Positions 1 through 11,379 of a DNA stretch of 64,000 nucleotides are shown here, piece by piece (positions within the stretch are counted from its first letter, which is position 1; the number at the start of each line of letters is the position of its first letter). The position numbers were made by a program, and so were the translations under genes. Origin of the DNA: Triatoma infestans (Eukaryota > Arthropoda > Insecta > Hemiptera > Reduviidae); the NCBI GenBank assembly GCA_011037195.1, contig JAAEAF010000661.1:124001-188000 (forward strand). Reading direction: 5' to 3'. The notes beneath the pieces were generated by a model. That model was not told where the DNA came from, did not search any database, and saw only the letters and a list, made by a program, of their open reading frames with translations.

Positions 1-468
1 TTATTTGAAACATTTCTCCAGGAAAATGCATTTAAGGGAACTTTTGGGGGAGGGGTGGGATTAGGTTTTCATCTAAAGTGCTATTTTAGTTTATTAGCTA
101 ATTCTGTCATCTAAATAATGTTGATTAAAATTAAATATGTTGCTGAAATTCCGAGTTTGAAAAAAAATCGGATAACCGGAAGTGCGTTTACTTTACCACT
201 TTACTGAATGATTTTTTCCCTTTTTCGCAATTTTCTCATAAATGGCTCCGACGATTTTCTTGAAACTTGGCATATGAACTAAACATGCAATGATCTACAA
301 TTTTTATTTGTAACATTTCTCTGGAAAAATTTATTTATGGGCACTTTTAGGAGAGGGGTGGGGTTACATTTTTCTCTAAAGTGCTATCACAGTTGTTGTG
401 GTGGTTGGTTCCGCAGAGTTGGAAAGCATCAGAGACATTTTCCGTGGTAGCCTGCTTCATTTTTAGGT

Positions 469-506
469 CATCGACCGGTTTCGGGCGTTCGCCCATCTTC
501 AGGATG
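469..506 (-). ncRNA. Hammerhead-ribozyme-like core
   Basis: On the minus strand: CATC (stem I), CTGAAGA core, one unpaired T, GGGC-GAAC-GCCC (stem II), GAAA core, ACCGGT (short palindromic stem III), C as the nucleotide at the cleavage site, then GATG, which pairs with CATC. All core nucleotides of the hammerhead (CUGANGA, GAAA, NUH) are present. The odd point is the extra T before stem II. Cleavage is untested. Confidence 0.55.
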
Positions 507-602
507 CGTTTTTCAGACAGTGTGACAACACAGACTTTTCACGGAGTGTGAAAACTAAGTTTGCTCTGTGCAAGTCTGTGTTGTCACACTGTCTGAAAAA
601 CG

Positions 603-640
603 CATCCTGAAGATGGGCGAACGCCCGAAACCGGTCGATG
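603..640 (+). ncRNA. Hammerhead-ribozyme-like core
   Basis: Plus-strand partner of the motif at 469-506, identical in the core: CATC, CTGAAGA, T, GGGC-GAAC-GCCC, GAAA, CCGGTC, GATG. The two cores lie in opposite arms, so a full-length transcript could instead fold into one long duplex that hides both. Confidence 0.55.
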
Positions 641-940
641 ACCACAAAATGAAGCAGGCTACCACGGAAAATGTCTCTGAAGCTATCACAGTTGATTATA
701 GAATTCTATCATCCAAACAAAATTAATTAGAAATAAATAGATGGCCAAAATTCTGAGTTTCAAGAAAATAGTAAACCCGAAGTGCGCTTTTAATGAACAG
801 TTTTTTCAGTTTTCGACGAATTTCATTAAATTTGGTACACAAACTATAAAAATTGTCAATTATAATTTTGAGAACTTGAGTAAGAGAAAGTTGTGTGAGT
901 GTTTCACACCAGATTTTTTGTGATGTGATGTGCCTGTGCC

Positions 941-1737
941 AATATGTGGATTTTTATATATTATATTTATATTTATAAAAATTTGATGTTGGTATTGGTC
1001 TTAAAGCATCACTAAGATATATGACCCAGCAAAGAATCGATGCTAACTCATTGACATTTCTTTTGAGCCGAAACACTTTATTTAGATAATAAAAATTTCC
1101 GTTAAGTTAACCACTGAATTTTCGAAATCAAACGGTACAACCCTTTTTTTCACAGTTCTTCTCTGGGTGCACAGTGACAGATTTATTGTTAATTTAACAT
1201 ATTTAATTGTAAGGGAGGGATGCAAGTTTTTACCTGGCTCCTGGATTACTTCATGATTTCTATCTAGCCAAGCTACTAATAATGATAGATAATGTAAGTA
1301 TTTAAAAAAAAAATGTTGAACCCCCACATATCCAAGTCAGGAGCCGCCATTGGCTCACTGATAAAACTATAACGAGAGGAATAAAGGAGGAGTGATGAAA
1401 AGGAACTCCACAAATGAGGTACAACTGGTGAAGGAATCCCTAACTAACAAGAAACTAGTATAAGAGACATTATTAGATTTCCGGAATTTATTTCATTTGT
1501 TTGTTTTTTTTTTAATAAGAACGATTAACTTTTTACTTTCTCTTACTCCTAGTAAGAGGAAGTATTGTAATCGTGTCAAATTTTGTTGGTTTGTGTTATT
1601 GTAGGTAGGAGAGGTTTAGTTTAGGTATTTTATTTTATTAAGATTTATGAATTTATGTTCATTTTCTTATTTTTTTAAGATTTCATTATTTGTGTAAGTT
1701 TATGTTGTTCCTTTTTTATTATTGAATTACTGTTAAA
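941..1737. other. Intergenic AT-rich DNA with a small R1 terminus
   Basis: No credible gene is seen. Positions 1536-1592 carry an R1-type end (ACTTTCTCTTACTCCTAGTA, then 'gaggaagtattgtaatcgtgtcaaatttt'), forming a short hairpin. The remainder is unassigned. Confidence 0.6.
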
Positions 1738-2034
1738 GAGTAGATCAAATAAAGACTAAATATAAAGAGTAGATTAAATAAAGACTAAATATAAAGAGTA
1801 GATCAAATAAAGACTAAATATAAAGAGTAGATTAAATAAAGACTAAATATAAAGAGTAGATCAAATAAAGACTAAATATAAAGAGTAGATCAAATAAAGA
1901 CTAAATATAAAGAGTAGATCAAATAAAGACTAAATATAAAGAGTAGATCAAATAAAGACTAAATATAAAGAGTAGATTAAATAAAGACTAAATATAAAGA
2001 GTAGATCAAATAAAGACTAAATATAAAGAGTAGA
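1738..2034. repeat. 29-bp minisatellite, 10 copies
   Basis: Ten head-to-tail copies of a 29-bp unit beginning GAGTAGAT(C/T)AAATAAAGAC and ending AAATATAAA, plus a partial eleventh. The only variation seen is C/T at position 9 of the unit. The near-identity implies recent expansion. Confidence 0.95.
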
Positions 2035-2629
2035 AATGTTTGTCATTCACCTGGCTAAAACTTAATACTTTTAACAGAGTATACTCTGTAACAGTTCTGC
2101 CCCTCAGGACAGAGATAACGTCTCCGCTTGAGGCACTGGAATTAAAAGTTCGAATCGAACTGCCGTTAACTTTTGTATTTAGTTAATTATTTTTAATTCG
2201 TCTCTTATTTTTTTGTTATCTTTTATTTATTTATTGTTTTTAACTCTTCCCTATTCTATCGGTCTGTTATTAATATTATATAAATTGTTTGGTGGGTTTC
2301 GCTGTTCCCCGTCAGAAAGACAGCGTGGCGTCCTACATCCCCGAATCCTCCCTTCTCCACTGGGTTTTCCAGGTAACTTTTGATTACGGGAAAGCACCAT
2401 AACAAACTTTCCTATTAAACCTTTTCACTAAATCCTTCCTAATATTTTCCAAAGCTCTTCTCATCCATATTACCTATTTTCCGTTTATACATCTCCTTCC
2501 TCACTTATTAAAAATATTTTGGAGAGTTGTCAATGGACAGCCGCTTCACTCTTGTACATAGTTTCATTCATCAGATTTACTTGATACATGATTAGGTAGT
2601 TGTAAATACCTAATAATAAAAAAAAAATT
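2035..2629. other. Intergenic, nothing assigned
   Basis: AT-rich sequence without a supported ORF. A short stretch near 2095-2170 with GTTCGAATC recalls a tRNA TψC arm, but no full cloverleaf can be drawn. Confidence 0.5.
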
Positions 2630-3205
2630 CTGCAAGTCGCCCTCCTGTTAACCGATTTTCTTCAAATTTGGAATCTAATGTATTCTGTAATTTATGTTCT
2701 AATGTATTAATATTTTATATTTATTACTGAACTGAAGTGTTTATTACAGTATTTATACATATACTGTACTGAAGTGACACTTTAGAAGAAAGGTTAACGC
2801 TATTGTTTTCTCTCAAAACTCCCCGGGAAAAAAAATCAATTTTCCAGGGAAAATGTTTCAAATAAAAGTGATAGGTATTTATGTATATAGATAGTTACGA
2901 AGTTTAAAGAAAATCGAGAAAAACTTAAAAACACTATTCAGAAAAGCCACCCTTCCAGTTGCTGGATTTGCCCTAAACCTTCGTATGAGATGCTGTGGCA
3001 GTACCTAAACGGAATATCCAGTTTGAGCTTCCTGTGGTTTTCATTTTTGAGATATTTTGCTCATAGTCACTCAAAACACAAACACACATATAGACCATTC
3101 GCTAAAAACATTTTTTCGTATTCGAGGGGACTTCAAAAAAATGTATTTCCGGTGAAAACTCTAAGAGAAAGTAATAGTTTTTCTTATTTGTATTTGAATT
3201 AATAA
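2630..3205 (+). repeat. R1 repeat fragment
   Basis: Diverged R1 copy. It has the 'ccgattttcttcaaatttggaa' block, the 'ccagggaaaatgtttcaaataaaagtgata' block, the CACACAAACACAC-type stretch near 3078 and an end at AACTCTAAGAGAAAGTAATA (about 3160-3175). There is no coding content. Confidence 0.6.
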
Positions 3206-3699
3206 TGTTAGAGAAAAAAAAACTAGCTGAGCATTTTAATTATTATTTTAAAATTCCTTTTTAAATGTTTATTAAATTTAGACCCTTATTAGATTAAGTG
3301 GATTTATAGCCGCTAGATAGAACCTCGTTTTAACGTATCATTGTCCAAAGATCACTGGAAAATTCCCCGCCAGTAAGGACAGTTGTAGCAACCTTCAGTC
3401 ACTAAATTGATAATTTTGATTTGAGAGAAAGAAAAAAAAAAACAGTATTAAACATGATTGATTGTAATTATTTTGTATAAATGTGATTACTATGCTCTGT
3501 TTAACAGAAACAAGAAATCTATTATATTAATTAATAGTTAAATGATTATTGCATAATTGAAAAAATATTCACACACTAATCACATGTATACTGATTACAT
3601 AGAACTACTTATTATATTAGTTGAGATATATTAACATTCCCATAATGATAAGATTCCTCCAGGGGATCCAACAGGAAGTTATTGGTGAAAATCCTTCCT

Positions 3700-4200
3700 C
3701 CATCCAGGATGACCAGATTTTAATTCTATTGTTTTTTTCTTTGCGACTTTCTTTAAAATGACTCGATTCTTTAAACTTTGAATGCATGTTGTAGTTCTAG
3801 TTGAAACATATTTCTAGGAAAATTGATTTCAGAGATGGCGTTCTGGAAAAGAGATGACGTTATGCTTTCTTTTAAAGTGTCATTTTAGTATATTTTACTA
3901 TTCTACCATACATACAATGCTGGTGAATTTAAATATTTTACTAAAATCGATTAATCGCAATTCCCGGAACTTTTTTTTTCAGTTTTCTATTTTTTTCGAT
4001 TTTCTCATTAAGTCAGAAATGAATTTTTTTAAACTTCTTGGTCTATTAATTTCTTATTTTGTGACCTAAGAGGTTACGTTAAGAGGTTCCCTCACGTATA
4101 CTACCATGTACAACACTGAACATTTAATAAAACATTCAGTTTACAAAAAGAAGACAGAAACTGTGAGAATTGCTAAATAAAAAGTTTTATTAATTAATTG
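3700..4200. repeat. Degenerate R1-like sequence
   Basis: Blocks such as 'ttctttaaactttgaatgcatg', 'gaaacatatttctaggaaaattgatttc' and 'ttttctcattaag' match R1 in the same order but are heavily diverged. No gene is seen. Confidence 0.4.
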
Positions 4201-4214
4201 ATTTAGTTTTAAAG

Positions 4215-4316
4215 TGAGGCTCCAAGCAAGAGAAAATCTAAAGGTAGCATTGGACTCGAACCGGAGACCTTTGCCTGGAAGTGCAGCGCGCTAGCTACCA
4301 TTGACTTTTACAACTA
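4215..4316 (-). repeat. SINE head (tRNA-derived)
   Basis: On the minus strand there is a box-A-like GGTAGCTAGCGCGCTG, then the box-B-like GGTTCGAGTCC 30-odd bases later, then GATTTTCTCTTGCTTGGAGCC. The order of head, TTTTCTCTT and GAGCC is shared with the copies near 54.8 and 55.9 kb. Only the head and first part of the body remain. Confidence 0.55.
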
Positions 4317-4596
4317 CAAACGACTTCTTTTCTTTCCATCCTTAGGAAGAAAAGTCGTATGAGTGTTTAACGATTTGAATGTTTTGAATATAACAAACTC
4401 GGAAAGCAGTTATGTTTGTATGTGTGTCTTTGTGTGAACCAAAATATCTAAAAACTGAAAAATCGCCAGCAGCTCAAACTTAATAAGTAAGGTTAATCAA
4501 ACGGAATATACATTCTATCACTTATATTCAGAGAGACCTGCTGAATATTTTTTTTCCTATGGTTTTATTTGTAACTTTTGTTCTGTATTTTTATAG

Positions 4597-4637
4597 AGAT
4601 ATTACTCTTTGATCTTAGCCAAAAGGCCGAGAAGCAT
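4597..4637 (-). pseudogene. U2 snRNA 5'-end fragment
   Basis: The minus strand reads ATGCTTCTCGGCCTTTTGGC and on into TAAGATCAAAGAGTAATATC. This is the nearly invariant first ~41 nt of U2 spliceosomal RNA, including the region around the branch-point recognition loop, with one base missing at the start. The match stops there and no Sm site or 3' stem-loops follow, so this is a truncated pseudogene, not a working U2 gene. Confidence 0.85.
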
Positions 4638-5110
4638 TAGTAAAGAACAAGCTGTTTGACAGACCTGATGTAGTGTTAATATGGTGGCGAAAGTTTGGTC
4701 TCTCCGCTATTTGGAACAAGTTGAAATTATTTACAGAAGACACTTTAAATACCTACTTCGTTGGCCACGAATACTCCAAACCATTTTATTACATGAGAGC
4801 TTAGTAAAAAAAAAAGTATAAGTAGCCGAATATTAAAGGAAACACTGAAATGGTATGTCAATGTGTTGAGTATGCCTGCATAATACCTTGAAAATGCCTA
4901 GACAGTCAGCGATCAATTGCCTAGAAAATGCCCTAGGCAGATAGCAAAAACTAGTACTAATTCAGATAAACGAACCAGTACAATAGGGCGCCCCAAATGA
5001 AACAATTTTTCCATTCACTGGATACAATTGATTATGGTCGATAACAGACCCGATATTGATCATCGAAACAATAATAACGTAGTACAAAAGTATGAGGACA
5101 TGTTTCAGAG
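4638..5110. other. Intergenic, nothing assigned
   Basis: No gene or clear repeat is seen; the sequence is AT-rich and unique within the window. Confidence 0.4.
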
Positions 5111-5246
5111 CATCAGAGACATTTTCCGTGGTAGCCTGCTTCATTTTGTGGTCATCGACCGGTTTCGGGCGTTCGCCCATCTTCAGGATGCGCTTTTCAG
5201 ACAGTGTGCCAACACAGACTCGTACAGAGACTTAGTTTCACACTAA
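5111..5246. mobile_element. Penelope-like fold-back element, copy 2 (one arm)
   Basis: Only the left arm is left, from TCAGAGACATTTTCCGTGGT through the hammerhead-like core to AACACAGACT. The opposite arm is missing, so it is a half element. Confidence 0.6.
5153..5190 (-). ncRNA. Hammerhead-ribozyme-like core
   Basis: Same layout as the other copies: CATC, CTGAAGA, T, GGGC-GAAC-GCCC, GAAA, CCGGTC, GATG. Because the opposite arm is gone, this core is not trapped in a long hairpin and is the best single candidate for folding as a ribozyme. Confidence 0.55.
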
Positions 5247-5902
5247 CTGAGGTGTATGTTTAAAATACTAAACTCTTAAACTAGGTAAAGGGATGTGGCC
5301 AGATGGGTGGGAAAACACGTGTTTGGGTTGTTAAAGGGCAAATTCTTTTCTTACAGTGGACGCGGGGGTCTAATGTTTAAACTCTGTTGTTGGAGGGAGA
5401 CTTACTTTACAATTAACTAACCAAAATATTAAGAATATACAAAAATAAAAAATAAGATACACAAAATAAATCTAAATAAAATTAAACAACGATTAAACCA
5501 CCACAACAAATGAGGACATGTTGATTAGCAGTGATTGGAAAAGTAAAAATTATCTAAATACAGTCCACTATACTTTCACTTGAAAAAGTACCGGGAATTC
5601 AGGAATATTTTTCTTTTAATGTCCCTATATTTTTTGTATTTTCCTATATTATTTTAATGTATAGGGAATAGTTTCCGCTCTTTAATTTGTTCAGTGTGCC
5701 AGTGTGCTCTATTTCTCAAATAATTTCGGAAGTGTGCACTACAATATATAGTAACCTGAAGAATGAATATTTACAGGTAAGAAGATTTTGGGCATCTCAC
5801 ATTCTTTAATAAGCATTTTAATAGAATAAAGTATCTTTTGGTCCAATAAAGGAATAAATAATCTTTTGGTACATGAAATCCATTACAGTGGACATATTAG
5901 TA
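5247..5902. other. Intergenic, nothing assigned
   Basis: AT-rich sequence; no supported gene or RNA. Confidence 0.4.
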
Positions 5903-5939
5903 TCAGAGATATTTTCCGTGGTCTGCTCCATTTTGTGGT

Positions 5940-5977
5940 CATCGACCGGTTTCGGGCGTTCGCCCATCTTCAGGATG
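5940..5977 (-). ncRNA. Hammerhead-ribozyme-like core
   Basis: Minus-strand core with intact CTGAAGA, GAAA, stem II, CCGGTC and the GATG/CATC stem I, as in copy 1. Confidence 0.55.
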
Positions 5978-6048
5978 CGTTTACACACGAATGTGTAAAC
6001 TGAATTTGCTCTTTGCAAGTCTATGTTGTCACACTGTCTGAAAAAACG

Positions 6049-6086
6049 CATCCTGAAGATGGGCGAACGCCCGAAACCGGTCGATT
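6049..6086 (+). ncRNA. Hammerhead-ribozyme-like core
   Basis: Plus-strand core. Stem I reads CATC/GATT, so the outermost pair is weakened; the rest is identical to the other copies. Confidence 0.5.
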
Positions 6087-6161
6087 GCCACAAAATGAAG
6101 CAGGCTACCACGGAAAATGTCACTGATGCTTTCCAGCTCTGCGGAACCAACCACCACAACA

Positions 6162-8480
6162 TATTAGTAGTTTCATAAATTAACTATCCCAGTTTTTAAC
6201 TCCTCTATTGACTACAATTACCTGCACAATCCCATACCTTATACTTAAAATAAAGAAAAAACAAAGACATTAAAAGTACTTTATTCATTTTAAAAAGAAT
6301 ATATCGTTGGTTTGGAACAGAAGTAAAATAAGAGCAATTTTATCAATATGGGGTTTATTATGCAGTCTAACTTAATTTTTGTACATATTATTCAGTGCAG
6401 AAATATCGTAAAGTGTATGGGATACGAGAATAAAAAAAACGTTTCTTGAACAAGTAACCTAACTTAAAATAAAGATATATATAGATGCAGAAATATCCTA
6501 AAATAAGCTAAGCTGGTTCTGTTCCATAGTATCAAACATAGATTTTATGTCAAGTACATAGGACTATTATAGTGTGACTTTCTTCAGAATAGTACTTTTA
6601 ACGATCATTGCAATATAAGAGTAATAAAAGGCAAATCTGTTTAGTACCATGAAATGACTTATGAAAAAGTTCTTGATTTAGTTATTAAGGTAATGTAATT
6701 AATTATAATAATGCCTTATAGGTTACCTATTATATATTTTGAATAAATGTTTTTTTTTCTATTTATTTATATTGTTATCTTATAAATACAGAAAATGCTG
6801 GTATTTCAAAGTTCTTCCACAAACAGGACTTCCACAGATTGTATAGAAGTAAAGTATGAATTTAAAAACGTAATCACCTGTTAATTAGGAAATATCAAAT
6901 GCTGTGCTTCGAGCTGAACAGGTATATAAGTTGCCAAAAAGCTAGTGTAGTTAGCGTAAAAGCTGTAGGATATACCCACTGGGGTCCAGCTGAAGATACA
7001 AAAATCGATCTTCTTTGACAACTCCAGCTTTCAGAAGTCATTTAGACAGTTCATTTAGAAAAACATGTTTAAGGTTGCAGCGACGAACTTATAAAAGAGA
7101 AAACCAATTTTTTTTTTAAGACTTAGAATACTGTTCATCTGAACCTGGAAACCATCAACTCAGTTGTGAGGCTGCTATTCTTGCAGTTTTCTTAATCTGT
7201 TTTTTTTTTTAATACACCTTGGAGAAGAAATAAATTTTGTTTGAAACGTTGGTTGTTAATTAAATGAAAGTGTTTATTTGGTCTGTTCTTAGAAAAATTG
7301 AATAAAGAAATTTCCCTTTCTTTCAAAATTTGCCCAATTATATGCAATGATTAAACCCTATTTAGGGAAGGAGAAGATTGAAATTTATCGCGGGAAAAAC
7401 AGTTGTTATGTTGAATGTTTCCAAGTCATATGTGATGTGCGAAATGTTGTTGGTTGATGTTTGTTTGTGTAGTAGTAGCGAGTAGCACTATCGGTTTTTT
7501 AAAGGGCTTGTGAGTATGTATGTTTAAGATAGAGATAGAAGTATTAGATGTAGAGAATAAGAACCACTTTTAAATAAATAATTTGGCTATATATTAATTT
7601 AGTAACTTTACAAATAGTTACTATAGCTGTACATATTATTCAGTGCAGAAATATCGTAAAGTGTATGGGATACGAGAATAAAAAAACCGTTTCTTGAACA
7701 AGTAACCTAACTTAAAATAAAGATATATATAGATGCAGAAACTTTAATTAAATGAAAGTGTTTATTTGGTCTGTTCTTAGAAAAATTGAATAAAGAAATT
7801 TCCCTTTCTTTCAAAATTTGCCCAATTATATGCAATGATTAAACCCCATTTAGGGAAGGAGAAGATAAATGAAAGTGAATTAAATTTCTATCTCCGTATT
7901 CAACAATTATTGGTTACTTGTGAATCTTGAATTAACTTATAATAACACAGAATCTAATAATTAGTAGCTAGATTGTTTGTAACTCAAATGTTTTAACTTA
8001 TAACTGGCACTGAAGTTAAGTGAACGACTTCTCAGACAAGTGTTCTGATTGAATGTCTAATTCAGACTCTTCTTCTTTGAAAGAGAATTTAGACTGTCCT
8101 GTTTTAAAGCAGAGTTTAGACTCCCTCTCTCGAAAGAATGCTTTCTCTTCATATTTCAAATCCTCCCCTTTAAAAAGGGCAAAAGACAAAGCTAACCAAG
8201 TTCTATGAACTCTTCTATAACGGTATCTTCTGCCAGGTGTTACCCTTTTTTGTCAACCAGCTTGGATTTTCTCTCAAATCATAATTTTCTTCAAGTAAAA
8301 TAGATATAATTTCTGGCATCCATCACATGTGCCTGCAGGAACAGGATGATTCTTCAGAACGATTCATGAGTCCAAGCTTTATTTGAACATCACTGATCTC
8401 ATTAAACCCCTTTGGAAAGGAAGTTCCCTTATTAAGAAACCACTGATATTTTAATTATTAAAGGATTATTACAATTTATT
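6162..8480. other. Gene-free AT-rich region with internal duplications
   Basis: No gene is supported. Two blocks (6381-6493 and 7256-7378) recur fused together at 7629-7866; see that entry. Nothing else stands out. Confidence 0.6.
7629..7866 (+). repeat. Composite duplication of two upstream blocks
   Basis: 7629-7741 is a near-identical copy of 6381-6493 (starting GTACATATTATTCAGTGCAG). It continues after two bases into 7744-7866, a near-identical copy of 7256-7378 (starting TTAATTAAATGAAAGTGTTT). The source blocks lie 760 bp apart, so the copy skips the sequence between them. Confidence 0.9.
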
Positions 8481-8600
8481 AATTTAATTTTTCTTTTTTT
8501 TGAGCGGGGCTCGTCAACATTTGTGATCACCGGCTCCGGGAACATCCATAGTATCGGTTTTCCGGTGTGACACGGACGGTTCCAGAATATCATGATAGGT

Positions 8601-8922
8601 CTTGTACCGACATTTATTCCGGCTACTTCTTTCTAAACATTCTAACTATTCTAAACTTTCTAAACAGAATGGAGCTGCGGTCTATTTTGAGACCGAAGAT
8701 TATTTGACAGTATCTCTTGGTGAATGCACCACAGTTTTTCAGACTGAGGTTTATGCTATTCTTTTTGTATCTTGGATGAGAGCGTACGTAATACGAACTT
8801 GAAAGGTGTTTGTATCTGCTCGGATATTCAAGCTGCGTTGAAGGCGTTGAGTTAGTGTCTTCACTTCCAGGTTGGTGTTAGAATGTTTAGAAAGAAGTAG
8901 CCGGAATAAATTTCGGTACAAG
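8601..8922 (+). pseudogene. Retrotransposon RNase H fragment between 45-bp inverted repeats
   Basis: 8601-8645 and 8878-8922 are inverted copies of each other with one mismatch. Between them the plus strand encodes an RNase H relic. It reads NGAAVYFE, then SLGECTTVFQTEVYAIL (with the catalytic Glu), and after a frameshift ICSDIQAALKALS (with the second catalytic Asp). This matches RNase H domains at the 3' end of insect non-LTR retrotransposons. Adjacent sequence to about 8990 reads like EEWNIMGEAFAQ, another retrotransposon-type piece. It is not functional. Confidence 0.65.
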
Positions 8923-8990
8923 GGCAAGAATTAGAGAAGAATGGAACATAATGGGAGAAGCCTTTGCCCAGAAACGGGCCTAATTCCTGT

Positions 8991-11379
8991 AAAATGCAAA
9001 GAGAGTAAAAATAAATGAAGTGCTATTTTTTCTTATTTAGTAGTGAGCGCTACTTTTATTTAGCTCAGAGCTAGACAATTTATATCAAGAATAACTTTTC
9101 TTTTCTATTATTTTCTTTATTTATTTAATTATTATTTCAATTAAAAAAAAAAAAATACATTTTACGATTTGTATTGATAACTTATGGAATTAATAAAGGC
9201 TTATTTTATTTATAGTAAAGTAAAAAATTATTTTTTCTATTATTAGAAAGGATATTTACTACAAATTAACATTGTACAATGTCATATTTTGTTTGTGATA
9301 TTTAAATAAATTTATATTTGATTTTTTTTTTTTTTCTACCTCAAGGCGAAGATTGATTGTAACCATAATTTAAAGACCCCAGAAATTTTGTGTAATATTA
9401 TTAATAAAAATAATTTTTATAATTATTATTAAGTGAATTGCAATTAATAATCCTTTTTTGTAAAATTATACCCAACTATAAGGTATATAAAGTTTAATTT
9501 CCAATTCATGAGCAATTTTTATAATATTTGGAATTTTAATCAACTCTTCTCATTACAATGGTGTGAATTGTAAAGAATGTTTTACAATCCGCCTACAAGA
9601 TATCAAAATTTACTGCATCATTTAGTATCATCTTTAGTGCGATTTAATTATAATTATTAAATTGATGTTCAACAGTTATAGAGCTCAGAATATTTATGAT
9701 TAATGATTCCAAAATTAAATCTCAAATTAGTCAGAATCATTTGAATGTTGCCATTTAATTTGCTTCATTTCAGAGACCTTTTTTAAGAAGAAACGTCATT
9801 ATTATTTATCTTAGAAATATGTACCACATACCGTCTTCTCATGATTCTGTAAAACATAAAATTCTCCTTCTAAGTAAACAAAAAATCAGTTCTTTCCCAC
9901 TAATTTCCGTGTAAGAACGCCTATCATGGCGATCAAAATTTTTACTCAGTAATCCTGTTTTGTTCAGTATTATGTAGTATGAAAAAAGTGAATTATAATT
10001 ATAATTTATAATTATTATTTAACAATATATATATCTATTTTATTATTATTACAAATATATTATATTACAATATAATTATTAATAACCATAGAATCATAAG
10101 AGGTAATACTAATTTCTACCTAAATAATATAATTTTGTTATGGCTAGTTCAAGAAATGCCATTGGATTATCTCAAAGTTCAACAATGGAGGAACTACTAG
10201 TATTATAATTTTAAATGAATAAAAATTATTATTATTATACTAATATAAAAAGTGAATTAAATATATTTGAAAAATAAATTTACTATTTGTTATTTGCCAT
10301 CCACTTGTAAATTAAAGTTACTGCTGTTAAAGTATCAATGGAAAGTGTAAAAGTAATTTATGATTTTAAGATGTAACTCGAATTAAAATTAAAAAAAAGG
10401 AATAAAATCCATGATTAGTCAATGGACTTACAATGTAATTAGCCTTTTAATGTGATTTTCATTTGAGAAATTTGATTTGTTTAATGGTTAGCTATCTCTG
10501 ATAAAAATGAATCTCGAATTCTGTAATGTCTGAAAATTTCAGTGTAATAATTGTTGTGAATTAGAACTTCCTTTACGATTAGCCAATCTCATTATTTTGC
10601 CAATTTAGATTTTACAATTTCATTTATTTATATATATTATTTTTCAGATCCAGGTGTCTGCAGCTTTCAGCATCGAGGTAACATAAAACCTAGACAAGGG
10701 ATTATAAAACTGTTGAAATATGCATGCAAACCAGTATAGTGTAAAACCAAAACATTTTTTATTACGTTAGTTGGGAAAACAGTATAATTTTATGAAATGA
10801 AAAAAAAAATCAAGCAAATTTTATTAGAATAATTGATTACAAGGTTAATTATCTGCATACTAAATGATAATGAACTTTTCTATATTAATCAAATGAATTT
10901 CATGAAGTTGGTCATTTAGCATTAATTTATTAGAAATACTTCTCAACGTGTATGGATGAGTGCACCCGTTTTCAGGCTGAGTGCAAAATTATGCAGGCTA
11001 ATTATATCAATTTGATCAACTGAAAAGCTAAGGATTTCGACTTATTGGGTAATGTAACTCTTATTCTGTATTTTTTTATTATTATTTATTATTATATAGT
11101 CTTCTCTTCATAAAAATTTACGGTGAAGCTATTATTTACAAAAGATTTATAGGCATTTTCATTTCCAATTTAGCATCACCACACAGGGAAGAAAACCAAG
11201 GTTGATCCCTATGCAACACTTTATTAGCGTTAATAAAAAATTGTTTATGCTATGTAATAATTATCTTCCTTGCAGTGGAATATAAAGTTTAATGGAGGTA
11301 ATCAGAGAGTTTGTCAATGGAGGAAATTTTATAGATTTAATTTTATTACTATAAAGCTTTATTTTAGAGTCAGAAGGTT
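8991..11379. other. AT-rich intergenic DNA, no features recognised
   Basis: About 2.4 kb of low-complexity, T/A-dominated sequence (for example 9120-9480 and 10000-10090). No ORF above noise, no RNA gene and no clear repeat family member is seen. Confidence 0.6.

Larger units (their letters stand above)
394..680. mobile_element. Penelope-like fold-back element, copy 1 (full)
   Basis: This is a near-perfect inverted repeat. The left arm runs from AGAGACATTTTCCGTGGTAG and the right arm ends CTACCACGGAAAATGTCTCT. An extra ~35 bp (TTGTTGTGGTGGTTGGTTCC and onward) occurs only at the left end. The flanks carry the direct repeat GCTATCACAGTT. Each arm contains a hammerhead-like core pointing outward. 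Inverted terminal repeats with ribozymes, a one-sided extension of about 34 bp and variable target duplications are traits described for Penelope-like elements. No reverse transcriptase is present, so it would be non-autonomous. Assignment to Penelope is an inference. Confidence 0.6.
1..940 (-). repeat. R1 interspersed repeat, copy A, interrupted by a fold-back element
   Basis: This is the reverse complement of the repeat at 12984-13900. It ends on the right with the terminal motif AGTAAGAGAAAGTTGTGTGA and then a 'cacaccagattttt' tail, and it is cut by the left edge. Two diverged subunits, each with a CCACCCCTC stretch and an 'acttccggtt' motif, are visible. A fold-back element (394-680) sits inside it. 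No coding capacity is seen; the 60-codon ORF inside is chance. The family is not one I can name. Confidence 0.75.
5903..6161. mobile_element. Penelope-like fold-back element, copy 3 (full)
   Basis: Inverted arms run TCAGAGATATTTTCCGTGGT ... ACCACGGAAAATGTCACTGA. The one-sided extension TGCTTTCCAGCTCTGCGGAA ... CCACCACAACA is on the right end only. The flanking direct repeat is TATTAGTA. The left arm is truncated in its inner part, so the spacer is short. Confidence 0.6.

Noticed and set aside
741..923. 60-codon ORF starting MAKILSFKK
   Set aside because: It lies wholly inside the R1 repeat and recurs in other R1 copies with stops; not a gene.
1738..2034. CRISPR-like array
   Set aside because: Units abut with no spacers; it is a tandem minisatellite in an animal genome.
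2090..2172. Possible tRNA gene around GTTCGAATC
   Set aside because: A TψC-like loop can be drawn, but no matching acceptor, D and anticodon stems.
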